Assembly (NCBI GenBank): GCA_041557595.1
Contig: JBFFGE010000154.1
Span: forward strand, 1-11,241
Reading direction: 5' to 3'
DNA from: JAOTYV01 sp041557595
GTDB taxonomy: Bacteria > Pseudomonadota > Alphaproteobacteria > UBA8366
Length of the DNA stretch: 11,241 nt
Shown here: piece by piece, positions 1 through 6,501 of the stretch
Position numbering within the stretch: position 1 is the first letter of the stretch
Layout of the letters: each line of letters opens with the position of its first letter
Notes under the pieces: generated by a model
Databases searched by the model: none
What the model was told of the DNA's origin: nothing
Seen by the model: only the letters and a program-made list of their open reading frames with translations
Made by a program: the position numbers and the translations under genes

Positions 1-1150
1 AACCAACGCGCCTCCGGGTCGGCGCCCGCACGATTCACGTCGAAATATCGAAACGTCACGAAGGTGTCCGTACCGGTATTCGCCAGAACCTGCGTCAGCA
101 TGGCCGAATGACCGTGCCCCTCATCGCCGACGGCGGAAATCTCGTTGGAAAACTGATAGGCGTATTCGATTCCCGTCGGCCCCAGCTCGGTCCATTTGGC
201 CGTATAGAAAATCGCCGGGTTGATGTTGTAGGGCGTCCGCCGGGCCGCGGCCGCCACACCCGACATATAGTCGAGCCATTGCTTGCCGCCCGAAAATATC
301 GCGCCGACGCCGAAGGGAGTCAGGACCGAGATCGAGCCGTTGAGCTGGTTGAAGTCCTGGATGCCGTCGCCATCGTCGCGGCCAAGGTCGCCCGCGGCAT
401 GCGAGAAACCGACGCCGGCCTTGAGATCTTCACGCCGGCAAGGGCGCCCTTGAAGTGCGCCGCCACGTCCCAGCTTTGCTGGTCGATGGCGCTGGCGCCC
501 AGTTTGAAGCCGGCAATCGTCGGCGTGTCGTACCGAATGCGCTGACGACGGCTGAGACCGTCAAAATTGTCGAAAAACTTGCCGAGGGTATCGACCTGTG
601 CGGGTTCGGCGGTTCCGCTGTCCTTGCCCAGCACGACCGCGTCCTTGATCACGTCATGGGTCGATCCGCCCTCGCGGCCCGAGCCGCCGCCGGGAAGCAG
701 GTTTTTTTCCGAGGTGCCATTCGTCGCCGTGTTGCCCCGGCCAATCCATACCGATCCGAAACGCTTGTGCGAGAAGATCGCGTCGAGATGACGAACGTCC
801 AGCCCACCGCCATCCTTGCCCTGTCCGTCGAGCTGGTTGGCGCTGCCGTTCTCGATCTCGTATTCCAAACGGGTCCTGAGGCGTACATCCTTGGTAATCT
901 TGCCACGGCCGTCGATGCCCATCCGGGTCGATGTGTTGCCGTTATCGAACTGCTTGAATGTACTGGTTTCACCGTCGCTGATGACGCCGAAGCCCCGGGC
1001 GACCTGACCGTATAGGCGCAGCGTCATCTTGTCGCCGCTCTTGACGACGCCCGGCGCCGCCGACGGGTCCTGGGCGACCGCCGGCAATACCGAACCGGCC
1101 ACGAAGGCGATGGCGGTCGATGCCATCAGGACTCTGCTCATTCTCGACAT
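1..1150 (-). pseudogene. Alphaproteobacterial outer-membrane porin, apparent frameshift, truncated at the left window edge
   Basis: Encodes a trimeric beta-barrel porin for passive diffusion of small solutes across the outer membrane. The start at 1150 is chosen because a purine-rich Shine-Dalgarno (GAGGGG) lies just upstream and a signal peptide follows at once: basic MSRMSR, a hydrophobic stretch, and cleavage expected after Ala26 in AVA-Q. The mature part begins with the family pattern MTLRLYGQVARGFGVISDG, then alternating strand-like segments such as RLRTRLEYEIENG and RIRYDTPTIAGFKLGAS. At about 422 the porin-like frame stops matching and continues one base back (AGVGFSHAAGDLGRDDGDG, later PFGVGAIFSGG). 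That frame stays open to base 1. The unshifted frame becomes Arg/Ser/Thr-rich and stops at 320. This is either a true pseudogene or a one-base sequencing or assembly deletion. The family assignment is firm, but loss of function is not. Confidence 0.82.
419..431 (-). other. Apparent -1 frameshift site in the porin gene
   Basis: On the minus strand the upstream frame reads V-K-I-S and then turns into R-P-A-S-V-S. Stepping back one base after ATC-TC restores porin-like sequence (K-A-G-V-G-F-S-H). One base therefore appears to be missing around 422-425. The bases here (AAGATCTCAAGG) do not form a classical X-XXY-YYZ slippery heptamer, and no downstream pseudoknot is obvious. An indel is more likely than programmed frameshifting. 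Confidence 0.8.
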
Positions 1151-1505
1151 GAATACCCCTCGAACTTGTAATTTCTCTACGGCTCCGCACGGTGGGCGCA
1201 CGGCTCCGATTGCCGGAAATTTATTCCCCCATAAGTTGTTAAATCGATAACTTTTCGACCTGGGTTTCAAAGGAATAGGGTTGTTGCACTTTCGCAATAG
1301 CGTCCGCGAGGCCGGCCGTTTTTAGTAATTTTAGGGACCCATCGAATGTGGTGCGTTGAACGGCATTCCCTTCCGCCCGGTTCGCGCTGAATCGGATTCG
1401 GAACCTGACGAAACGATGGCCAAAGGCGGCGCGAGCATGCATGATCCGCGGTGCAAGGCTGCGCAGCGTTGCGTAGCCGAATGATGGACAAGGACAGCGA
1501 CCGGG
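1151..1505. promoter_or_regulatory. Divergent intergenic region between porin and msrB
   Basis: This 355-bp region has no credible gene. It must hold the promoters of both the porin (leftward) and msrB (rightward). The part at about 1215-1345 is clearly richer in A/T than the flanking genes. It contains an imperfect inverted repeat at 1233-1253 (AAGTT and AACTT outer arms) that could be an operator. I could not find a convincing -35/-10 pair for either gene. Reading frames crossing the region lack usable start signals and resemble no family I know. Confidence 0.45.
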
Positions 1506-1919
1506 ATGACACGGAAAGTCGAGAAAACCAACGCCGAATGGCGCGAACTGCTGACGCGCGAGCAATACAACGTGACCCGCGAACACGGCACCGAGCGCCC
1601 CTTCACGGGCCAGTACAACGACTGCAAGGACGAGGGAACCTACGTCTGCATCTGTTGCGGCAATCCGTTATTCTCGTCCGACGCGAAATTCGATTCCGGC
1701 ACCGGCTGGCCCAGCTTCTTTGCACCGATCGACGATGGCTCGGTCGAAACACGGGACGACAACAGCCTGTTCATGCGCCGAACGGAAGTGACGTGCGCGG
1801 CCTGCGATTCCCATCTCGGCCATGTGTTCCCCGATGGCCCCGCGCCGACCGGGCAACGTTACTGCATGAATTCGGTGGCGCTGCACCTCAAACCCAAGGA
1901 TGCCTCCGACGACGCCTAG
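1506..1919 (+). CDS. msrB: Peptide-methionine (R)-S-oxide reductase MsrB
   Basis: Reduces the R epimer of methionine sulfoxide in proteins, normally with thioredoxin as electron donor, and so repairs oxidised proteins in the cytoplasm. The 137-residue length is typical of a stand-alone MsrB. Two CxxC pairs that bind structural zinc are visible: C48/C51 (CICCGNPLF) and C97/C100 (CAACDSHLGHVF). The family block KFDSGTGWPSFF is at 61-72, and the catalytic cysteine is C120 in RYCMNS. Position 63 is Asp, so the resolving cysteine found there in some MsrBs is absent. Recycling may use another cysteine or act directly on the catalytic sulfenic acid. AAGGA lies 11 bases before the ATG. The TAG stop falls inside the left end of the dispersed repeat at 1915-2020. 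Confidence 0.95.
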   Translation: MTRKVEKTNAEWRELLTREQYNVTREHGTERPFTGQYNDCKDEGTYVCICCGNPLFSSDAKFDSGTGWPSFFAPIDDGSVETRDDNSLFMRRTEVTCAACDSHLGHVFPDGPAPTGQRYCMNSVALHLKPKDASDDA

Positions 1920-2020
1920 AGCAAATCCCGAGCGAACCAAAACGGTTCGCGACGACGTATTTGCGTAAAATCAAGAGATAGACCATTTCATTTGAGTCAA
2001 TTCAAACAAGAAATGGTCTA
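1915..2020 (+). repeat. Dispersed palindromic repeat, copy A (inverse copy at 6378-6484)
   Basis: About 106 bp match the reverse complement of 6378-6484, with roughly seven substitutions and one single-base indel. The unit has two hairpins: GCGAACC/GGTTCGC (1932-1938 and 1944-1950) and an 11-bp stem TAGACCATTTC/GAAATGGTCTA (1979-1989 and 2010-2020). Both copies run between TA dinucleotides (CC-TA at the left, GGTC-TA at the right), as expected for a TA-targeting miniature transposable element, though that is inference. The left end supplies the TAG stop of msrB. The right end lies 14 bp from the bioA stop. Confidence 0.9.
1979..2020. terminator. Bidirectional terminator-like hairpin between msrB and bioA
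   Basis: A perfect 11-bp stem (1979-1989 with 2010-2020) encloses a 20-nt interior that can pair further (TTTGA with TCAAA). It sits between the 3' ends of the convergent genes msrB and bioA. No long T tract follows on either strand, so a Rho-independent role is plausible but not certain. Confidence 0.5.
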
Positions 2021-2033
2021 AATCCCCACGGCG

Positions 2034-3311
2034 TTAGATTTCCGCCGACCACTCGGCAACCACCGTACACACCGCGGCCGTTAGCGTGGTCAGTTCTTCC
2101 GGCGCGATGATGAAGGGCGGCATCAGATAGACGATGTCACCGAAGGGGCGGACCCAAACGCCCGCCTCCAGGAAGCGCCGGCGCAGTCGGTCGTGATCCG
2201 GCACCCGGTCGAGCTGCACAACCCCGATGGCGCCCCTGCACCGCACGTCGGCCACCCCCGCCAGTCCGCGACATGGCTCCAATTCCGCCGTCAACTGCGC
2301 CTCGATCGCCGCCACCTGTGCGAGCCGGGGTTCCCGTTCGAACAAATCGAGCGACGCATTGGCGGCCGCGCATCCCAGCGCATTGCCGGTAAAGGTCGGC
2401 CCATGCATCAGGGCGTGGCCGAAATCCTCGGACAGGAAGCCGTCATAGACACGGTCCCCCGCAACCGTCGCCGCGAGCGGCAGCGTCCCGCCGGTCAACG
2501 CCTTCGATACGGTGACGATGTCCGGGCATATGCCGGCCTGCTCAGCGGCGAACAGGCTGCCGGTGCGACCAAACCCGGTGGCGATTTCGTCCAGGATCAA
2601 CAAGACGTCGTGCGCGCGGCAGGTTTCGGCAATTCGGCGCAATATCGCCGCCGAATGAAACTTCATGCCGCCCGCGGCCTGAATCAGAGGCTCCAATATG
2701 ACCGCGGCGATACGGTCCCGATCGGCGCGGAGGACGCCTTCGAAGGCGTCGAACCCAGCCTCGTCCACCGGGAGCGGGACGATCCGTTGCGCCGGCAGCA
2801 CCCCGGAAAACAGCGCGTGCATGCCCTCCTCCGGATCGCAAACCGACATCGCGCCGATCGTATCGCCGTGATAGGCATGCTCGAAGGCGACGAAGCCGGA
2901 CCGCCCGCGCGCGCCCTGGTTGATCCAGTATTGCAGCGCCATTTTCAGGGCGATTTCCACCGAGACGGAGCCCGATTCGGAAAAAAAGACGTGGCCCAGA
3001 TCGCCCGGCAGCATCTCGGACAGACGGCGCGCCAGCGTCAGCGCGGGTTCGTGCACAAGGCCGCCCAGCATGACATGCGGCATGCGGTCGAGCTGTTGGG
3101 TAATGGCGTCGTGGATATGGGGATGATTATAACCGTGGCACGCCGTCCACCAGGACGAAACCCCATCGATCAGGACACGGCCGTCGGCGAGGTGGATATG
3201 CGCCCCTTCGGTCCGCACCGCCGCGACCGGCGGTGGGGCCGTCTTCATTTGCGCGTAGGGCAGCCAGATATGCGGAAAGCCGGTTTCGATCCAATCGTCC
3301 GGCCCGCTCAT
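2034..3311 (-). CDS. bioA: Adenosylmethionine-8-amino-7-oxononanoate aminotransferase BioA
   Basis: A PLP-dependent class III aminotransferase that converts 7-keto-8-aminopelargonate (KAPA) to 7,8-diaminopelargonate (DAPA), using S-adenosylmethionine as amino donor, in the cytoplasm. Its 425 residues match the family length. Diagnostic features are WLPYAQM near the N-terminus (Tyr19 matches the BioA-specific tyrosine), SSWWTACHGY at 52-61, the glycine-rich PLP-phosphate segment SESGSVSVE, LDEIATGFGRTG with the pyridine-binding Asp241, and Schiff-base Lys270 in TVSKALTGG. The SSWW motif and the setting separate it from other class III aminotransferases. Its ATG overlaps the bioB stop by 4 bp (ATGA), so it is the second gene of a bioB-bioA operon and likely translationally coupled. 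The stop is TAA at 2036-2034. Confidence 0.97.
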   Translation of the reverse strand: MSGPDDWIETGFPHIWLPYAQMKTAPPPVAAVRTEGAHIHLADGRVLIDGVSSWWTACHGYNHPHIHDAITQQLDRMPHVMLGGLVHEPALTLARRLSEMLPGDLGHVFFSESGSVSVEIALKMALQYWINQGARGRSGFVAFEHAYHGDTIGAMSVCDPEEGMHALFSGVLPAQRIVPLPVDEAGFDAFEGVLRADRDRIAAVILEPLIQAAGGMKFHSAAILRRIAETCRAHDVLLILDEIATGFGRTGSLFAAEQAGICPDIVTVSKALTGGTLPLAATVAGDRVYDGFLSEDFGHALMHGPTFTGNALGCAAANASLDLFEREPRLAQVAAIEAQLTAELEPCRGLAGVADVRCRGAIGVVQLDRVPDHDRLRRRFLEAGVWVRPFGDIVYLMPPFIIAPEELTTLTAAVCTVVAEWSAEI

Positions 3312-4333
3312 TCCGCGCCCGCGACCTCATAGGGTTCGATGCCCAGCCGCTGGAACAACGCGTCGTCGTGATCGACATCGGGATTGCCGGTGGTCAGCAG
3401 TTTCTCGCCGCAGAAGATCGAATTGGCGCCGGCGAGAAAGCACAGCGCCTGCGCCTCGTCGGTCATCTGCTCGCGGCCGGCGGATAGCCGCACGAAGGAT
3501 TGCGGCATCATGATCCGGGCGACCGCGATGGTGCGCACGAATTCAAGAATATCGAGCGCGCCCGTTCCGGTCAGCGGCGTGCCCTCGACCTGCACCAGCA
3601 TGTTGATCGGCACGCTTTCCGGGTGCGACGGCATGTTGGCGAGCGTGGTCAGCATGCCGGCCCGGTCGGCGCGGGTTTCACCCATGCCGACGATGCCGCC
3701 GCTGCACACGTTCATGCCCGAGTCGCGCACGTGGCCCAGCGTATCGAGCCGATCCTGAAAGGTCCGCGTGGTAATGATCTCGCCGTAGAATTCCTCGGAC
3801 GTGTCGATATTATGGTTGTAGTAGTCGAGGCCGGCCTCGGCCAATCGATCCGCCTGCGTCCGGCTCAACATGCCGAGCGTCATGCAGGTTTCCATGCCGA
3901 GCGCCTTGACCTGCTGCACCATCTCGATAATCGCGTCGAGATCGCGATCCTTCGGACTGCGCCACGCAGCGCCCATGCAGAACCGGCTCGCGCCGCCCGC
4001 CTTTGCCTCCCGCGCCTGCGCGATCACCGCGTCGACCTGCATCAGCTTGTCGGCATCGAGCCCGGTATCGTAATGCACCGATTGCGGACAGTATTTGCAA
4101 TCTTCCGGACACCCGCCCGTCTTGATCGACAACAAACGGCTCTTCTGCACCTGGTTGGCGTCGAAGTGCCGGCGATGCACCTGCTGCGCCTGAAACAGCA
4201 AATCGTTGAAGGGCTGGTCGAACAGCGCCACCACCTCGTCGCGGGCCCAATCGTGCCGGATCCCGGTCACTGCGGCGGCGCGGTTCGGTTGGCTGGCGAC
4301 CGTATCGGCGTCCTGGAGATTGGCGATTGTCAT
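3308..4333 (-). CDS. bioB: Biotin synthase BioB (radical SAM)
   Basis: Inserts sulfur into dethiobiotin to make biotin, the last step of the pathway, using a radical-SAM [4Fe-4S] cluster and a sacrificial [2Fe-2S] cluster. The 341 residues include the radical-SAM motif CPEDCKYC (C75, C79, C82). The ligands of the second cluster are also present: C119 in FCMGAAW, C150 in ETCMTLG, C210 in CSGGIVG, and Arg282 in VRLSAGR. YNHNIDTSEEFY is a further BioB signature. No key residue is missing. It is the first gene of the leftward operon and overlaps bioA by 4 bp. The ATG at 4333 is about 37 bp downstream of the predicted transcription start from the promoter at 4378-4406. Confidence 0.98.
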   Translation of the reverse strand: MTIANLQDADTVASQPNRAAAVTGIRHDWARDEVVALFDQPFNDLLFQAQQVHRRHFDANQVQKSRLLSIKTGGCPEDCKYCPQSVHYDTGLDADKLMQVDAVIAQAREAKAGGASRFCMGAAWRSPKDRDLDAIIEMVQQVKALGMETCMTLGMLSRTQADRLAEAGLDYYNHNIDTSEEFYGEIITTRTFQDRLDTLGHVRDSGMNVCSGGIVGMGETRADRAGMLTTLANMPSHPESVPINMLVQVEGTPLTGTGALDILEFVRTIAVARIMMPQSFVRLSAGREQMTDEAQALCFLAGANSIFCGEKLLTTGNPDVDHDDALFQRLGIEPYEVAGAE

Positions 4334-4377
4334 TTTGCCCCGGTATCTTCAGCGTTTCAAAGGATTGAGTCGCCCGC

Positions 4378-4406
4378 ATAATCTTTAACGCCGCCGGCAA
4401 AGTCAA
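4378..4406 (-). promoter_or_regulatory. Predicted sigma-70 promoter of bioB-bioA
   Basis: On the minus strand TTGACT (-35, 4406-4401) is followed by exactly 17 bp and then GATTAT (-10, 4383-4378). The hexamers match consensus at 5/6 and 4/6. Transcription would start near 4371, giving a leader of roughly 38 nt before the bioB ATG. Confidence 0.6.
4379..4388. promoter_or_regulatory. Possible BioR-like operator over the bioB -10 box
   Basis: TAATCTTTAA matches 8 of 10 positions of the alphaproteobacterial BioR consensus TTATMKATAA, recalled from the literature; the mismatches are at positions 2 and 7. It overlaps the predicted -10 box of bioB, where a repressor would block transcription. The match is short and imperfect, so this is a candidate only. 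No bioR gene lies in the window. Confidence 0.3.
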
Positions 4407-4432
4407 ACGCGATCCCGCCGACGCACCGCACA

Positions 4433-4470
4433 GACAGACAGCCACAGACAGGCCCAGACAGCCGTTGACA
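4433..4470. repeat. 10-bp-phased GACA repeats in the divergent bio promoter
   Basis: GACA occurs at 4433, 4437, 4447, 4457 and 4467. The last four are spaced exactly 10 bp apart, and each is followed by a short GC-rich filler (GCC, GGCC, GCC, GGCC). The last copy is part of the bioF -35 hexamer TTGACA. Repeats on one face of the helix suggest a protein-binding array, or the remnant of short tandem duplication. They lie between the two outward-facing promoters. Confidence 0.6.
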
Positions 4471-4492
4471 GGCCGGTGGCCCGGGCGAGAAT
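4465..4492 (+). promoter_or_regulatory. Predicted sigma-70 promoter of bioF-bioD
   Basis: A perfect TTGACA (-35, 4465-4470) is followed by 16 bp and GAGAAT (-10, 4487-4492, 4/6 match). Transcription would start near 4499, about 32 nt before the bioF ATG. The -35 box is also the last of the 10-bp-phased GACA repeats, which links that array to bioF control. Confidence 0.5.
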
Positions 4493-4530
4493 GCAGCGTT
4501 CATCCCGATCACGGAAGGCGGCCGCGCCCC

Positions 4531-5700
4531 ATGGAGTCTCTCGACCATTTCGCCCGTAGAAAATTAGAGGATCTCACCGCGCGGTCCCTGAAACGCACGC
4601 TGGCCGAAACCGACCGGTATGGGCCGACCGAGGCGCGCCGCGACGGCCGCGACATGATTTCCTTTTGCTGCAACGACTACCTCAATCTGTCGCATCATCC
4701 CCGGGTCATCGAGGCGGCAATCGAGGCGACCCGGCGTTTCGGCGCGGGCTCGGGCGCCTCGCGGCTGGTCACCGGCAATCACCCGCTTTTCGCCGATCTG
4801 GAAACGCGGCTCGCCCGCTACAAGGAAGCCGAGGACGCGGTCGTATTCGGCAGCGGATACCTCACGAATATCGGCATTATCCCGTCGCTGATCCGGCCCG
4901 ACGACCTGATCGTCGCCGACGAATACTGCCATGCCTGCCTGTTCGCCGGGTCGCAGATCAGCCACGCCAAGCTGGCGATCTTCCGACACAACGACCTCGC
5001 CCATTGCGCCGAACTGCTGGCGCGGCACCGGGGCGATCATCCCCATTGCCTGATCCTCACCGATGGAGTGTTCAGCATGGATGGCGACCTGGCACCGGTC
5101 GCGGAACTGGTGGATCTGGCGGAAGAACACGACGCATGGCTGATGACCGATGACGCCCATGGCCTCGGCGTGATCGCCGGCGGCAAGGGCAGCAGCTTCG
5201 TCACCGGCCAAAAGGCGCGCGTGCCGCTGCAGATGGGCACATTGTCGAAGGCGGTGGGCGTCTATGGCGGGTATCTCTGCGCCAGCAAGCCGGTGATCGA
5301 CCTGATCAAGACGCGGGCGCGCAGCTTCATCTACACCACCGGGTTGCCGCCGGGATCGGTCGCCGCCTGCATCGCCGCGCTCGAGCTGATCGAAACCGAC
5401 CCGGACCTCGTCGCCAAGCCGATGCAAAAGGCGCGGCGCTTCACCCGGGCGCTGAACCTGCCGGACCCGGAGAGCTGCATCGTGCCGTTGATCCTGGGCG
5501 ACCCGGATGACGCGCTCGCCGCCAGCCAATCCTTGATGGAGCAGGGGTTCCTCGTGACGGCCATCCGTCCGCCCACGGTGCCGGAAGGGACCGCCCGGCT
5601 GCGCTTCACCTTCACCGCCGAGCACCGCGACGACGACATCGACCGGCTCATCGAAGCGGTGCGTCCCCATATGTCCCGGCAACACGACGGCGCGGCGTGA
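4531..5700 (+). CDS. bioF: 8-amino-7-oxononanoate synthase BioF
   Basis: A PLP-dependent alpha-oxoamine synthase that condenses a pimeloyl thioester with L-alanine to give KAPA, the first committed step of ring assembly. It has 389 residues, as usual for BioF. Visible landmarks are FCCNDYLNLSHHP (46-58), GAGSGASRLVTGNHPLF (71-87), TDDAHGLGV with cofactor-binding Asp208 and His210, and Schiff-base Lys240 in TLSKAVGVYGGY. ATG 4531 is preferred because GGAAGG lies upstream at 4513-4518 and the protein then starts in the usual way. An in-frame TTG at 4465 would add 22 unlike residues and falls in the -35 box. It could be another alpha-oxoamine synthase such as Kbl, but the bioD overlap makes BioF nearly certain. 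Confidence 0.96.
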   Translation: MESLDHFARRKLEDLTARSLKRTLAETDRYGPTEARRDGRDMISFCCNDYLNLSHHPRVIEAAIEATRRFGAGSGASRLVTGNHPLFADLETRLARYKEAEDAVVFGSGYLTNIGIIPSLIRPDDLIVADEYCHACLFAGSQISHAKLAIFRHNDLAHCAELLARHRGDHPHCLILTDGVFSMDGDLAPVAELVDLAEEHDAWLMTDDAHGLGVIAGGKGSSFVTGQKARVPLQMGTLSKAVGVYGGYLCASKPVIDLIKTRARSFIYTTGLPPGSVAACIAALELIETDPDLVAKPMQKARRFTRALNLPDPESCIVPLILGDPDDALAASQSLMEQGFLVTAIRPPTVPEGTARLRFTFTAEHRDDDIDRLIEAVRPHMSRQHDGAA

Positions 5701-6380
5701 AGACGGTTTTCGTTACATCGTCCGGCACAGCAATCGGCAAGACGCTGGTGACCGCCGCGATCGCCTGGCAATTGCGCCGCGCGGGCAAATCGGTCCGGGC
5801 ACTGAAACCGGTGATCAGCGGATACGCCCCGGAGACCCACCGGGACAGCGATACCGCGATCCTGCTGCGCAGCCTCGAGAGCCGGGAGTCGGTCGCGACG
5901 ATCGACGCGATGTCGCCCTGGCGCTTTGCCGCGCCGCTCTCGCCGGACATGGCGGCGGCGCGGGAGAAACGATCCCTCGACCTCGACGCCATCGTGGGTT
6001 TCTGCCGCGCGGCGGCGAGTGGCAACGAGGATATCCTGCTGATCGAGGGCGTCGGCGGCGTGATGGTGCCGCTGACCGCCCAACACACGGTGCTCGACTG
6101 GATGGCGGCGCTGGGCGCGCCCGCGCTTCTTGTCGTCGGCAGCTATCTCGGCACGATCAGCCATACGCTCACCGCGGCCGAGACGGTCCGCGGGCGCGGC
6201 ATCGACATCGCCGGGATCGTCATCAGCGAGTCCGAGAAAAACCCGGTGCCGGTCGCCGAGACGCGCGACGCCATTGCCCGCTTCGTCGCGGACGCGCCGA
6301 TCCTGACGTTCCCGAGACTTCCCGGCGCCGATCCCTGGAAAAACGCGCCGGCGATCGCGCCCGCGCTCGGGCTTGGCTAG
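5697..6380 (+). CDS. bioD: Dethiobiotin synthetase BioD
   Basis: An ATP-dependent carboxylase that closes the ureido ring of DAPA with CO2 to form dethiobiotin. It has 227 residues, normal for the family. The P-loop is GTAIGKT at 10-16 with Lys15 and Thr16, the DAPA/carbamate-binding Lys37 is in ALKPVISGY, and the acidic metal-binding motif is EGVGGVMVPL with Glu117. The usual GTD(T/V)xxGKT start is changed: Gly10 and Ala12 stand where many BioDs have Asp and Glu. Start is GTG at 5697, overlapping the bioF stop by 4 bp (GTGA), which implies coupled translation. The TAG stop (6378-6380) is formed by the end of the downstream repeat and lies inside a hairpin stem. Confidence 0.95.
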   Translation: MKTVFVTSSGTAIGKTLVTAAIAWQLRRAGKSVRALKPVISGYAPETHRDSDTAILLRSLESRESVATIDAMSPWRFAAPLSPDMAAAREKRSLDLDAIVGFCRAAASGNEDILLIEGVGGVMVPLTAQHTVLDWMAALGAPALLVVGSYLGTISHTLTAAETVRGRGIDIAGIVISESEKNPVPVAETRDAIARFVADAPILTFPRLPGADPWKNAPAIAPALGLG

Positions 6381-6419
6381 ACCATTTCTTGTTTGAATTG
6401 ACTCGTACGAAATGGTCTA
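6378..6419. terminator. Bidirectional terminator-like hairpin after bioD
   Basis: An 11-bp perfect stem begins exactly at the bioD stop codon. It lies between the 3' ends of bioD and the convergent CoA-transferase gene, matching the position of the copy A hairpin. The TTTTT at 6428-6432 lies just beyond and could help termination of plus-strand transcripts. Confidence 0.5.
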
Positions 6420-6484
6420 TCTCCTGGTTTTTACGCAAATACGTCGTCGCGAACCGTTTCGGTTCGCTCGGGATTTGCTTTAGG
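6378..6484 (-). repeat. Dispersed palindromic repeat, copy B (inverse of 1915-2020)
   Basis: This is the reverse-complement partner of copy A, about 92-93% identical over 107 bp. It has the same two hairpins: TAGACCATTTC (6378-6388) with GAAATGGTCTA (6409-6419), and a GCGAACC-type stem further right. Here the small stem reaches 8 bp with an AAA loop, because a base mutated in copy A still pairs. The left end gives bioD its stop codon, and the right end is 18 bp from the stop of the convergent CoA-transferase gene. The two copies frame the whole bio locus. Confidence 0.9.
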
Positions 6485-6501
6485 GCGCCTATGACGCCCG
6501 C

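Noticed and set aside
419..431. Programmed -1 ribosomal frameshift in the porin
   Set aside because: No slippery heptamer or clear stimulatory structure is visible, and porins are not known to use frameshifting.
1151..1297. Upstream-extended start for the porin at 1297
   Set aside because: It would add 49 non-porin residues before a clear signal peptide, while 1150 has its own Shine-Dalgarno.
2193..3332. Long open frame on the plus strand opposite bioA
   Set aside because: It is an antisense shadow in GC-rich DNA: Arg/His/Gln-rich, no family motifs, and opposite a complete BioA with all catalytic residues.
4427..4475. CRISPR-like or larger tandem array in the bio intergenic region
   Set aside because: Units are only about 10 bp with imperfect filler and no spacer-repeat structure; it is better described as phased short repeats.
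4564..5685. Long open frame on the minus strand opposite bioF
   Set aside because: Antisense shadow of bioF with biased composition and no recognisable domain.
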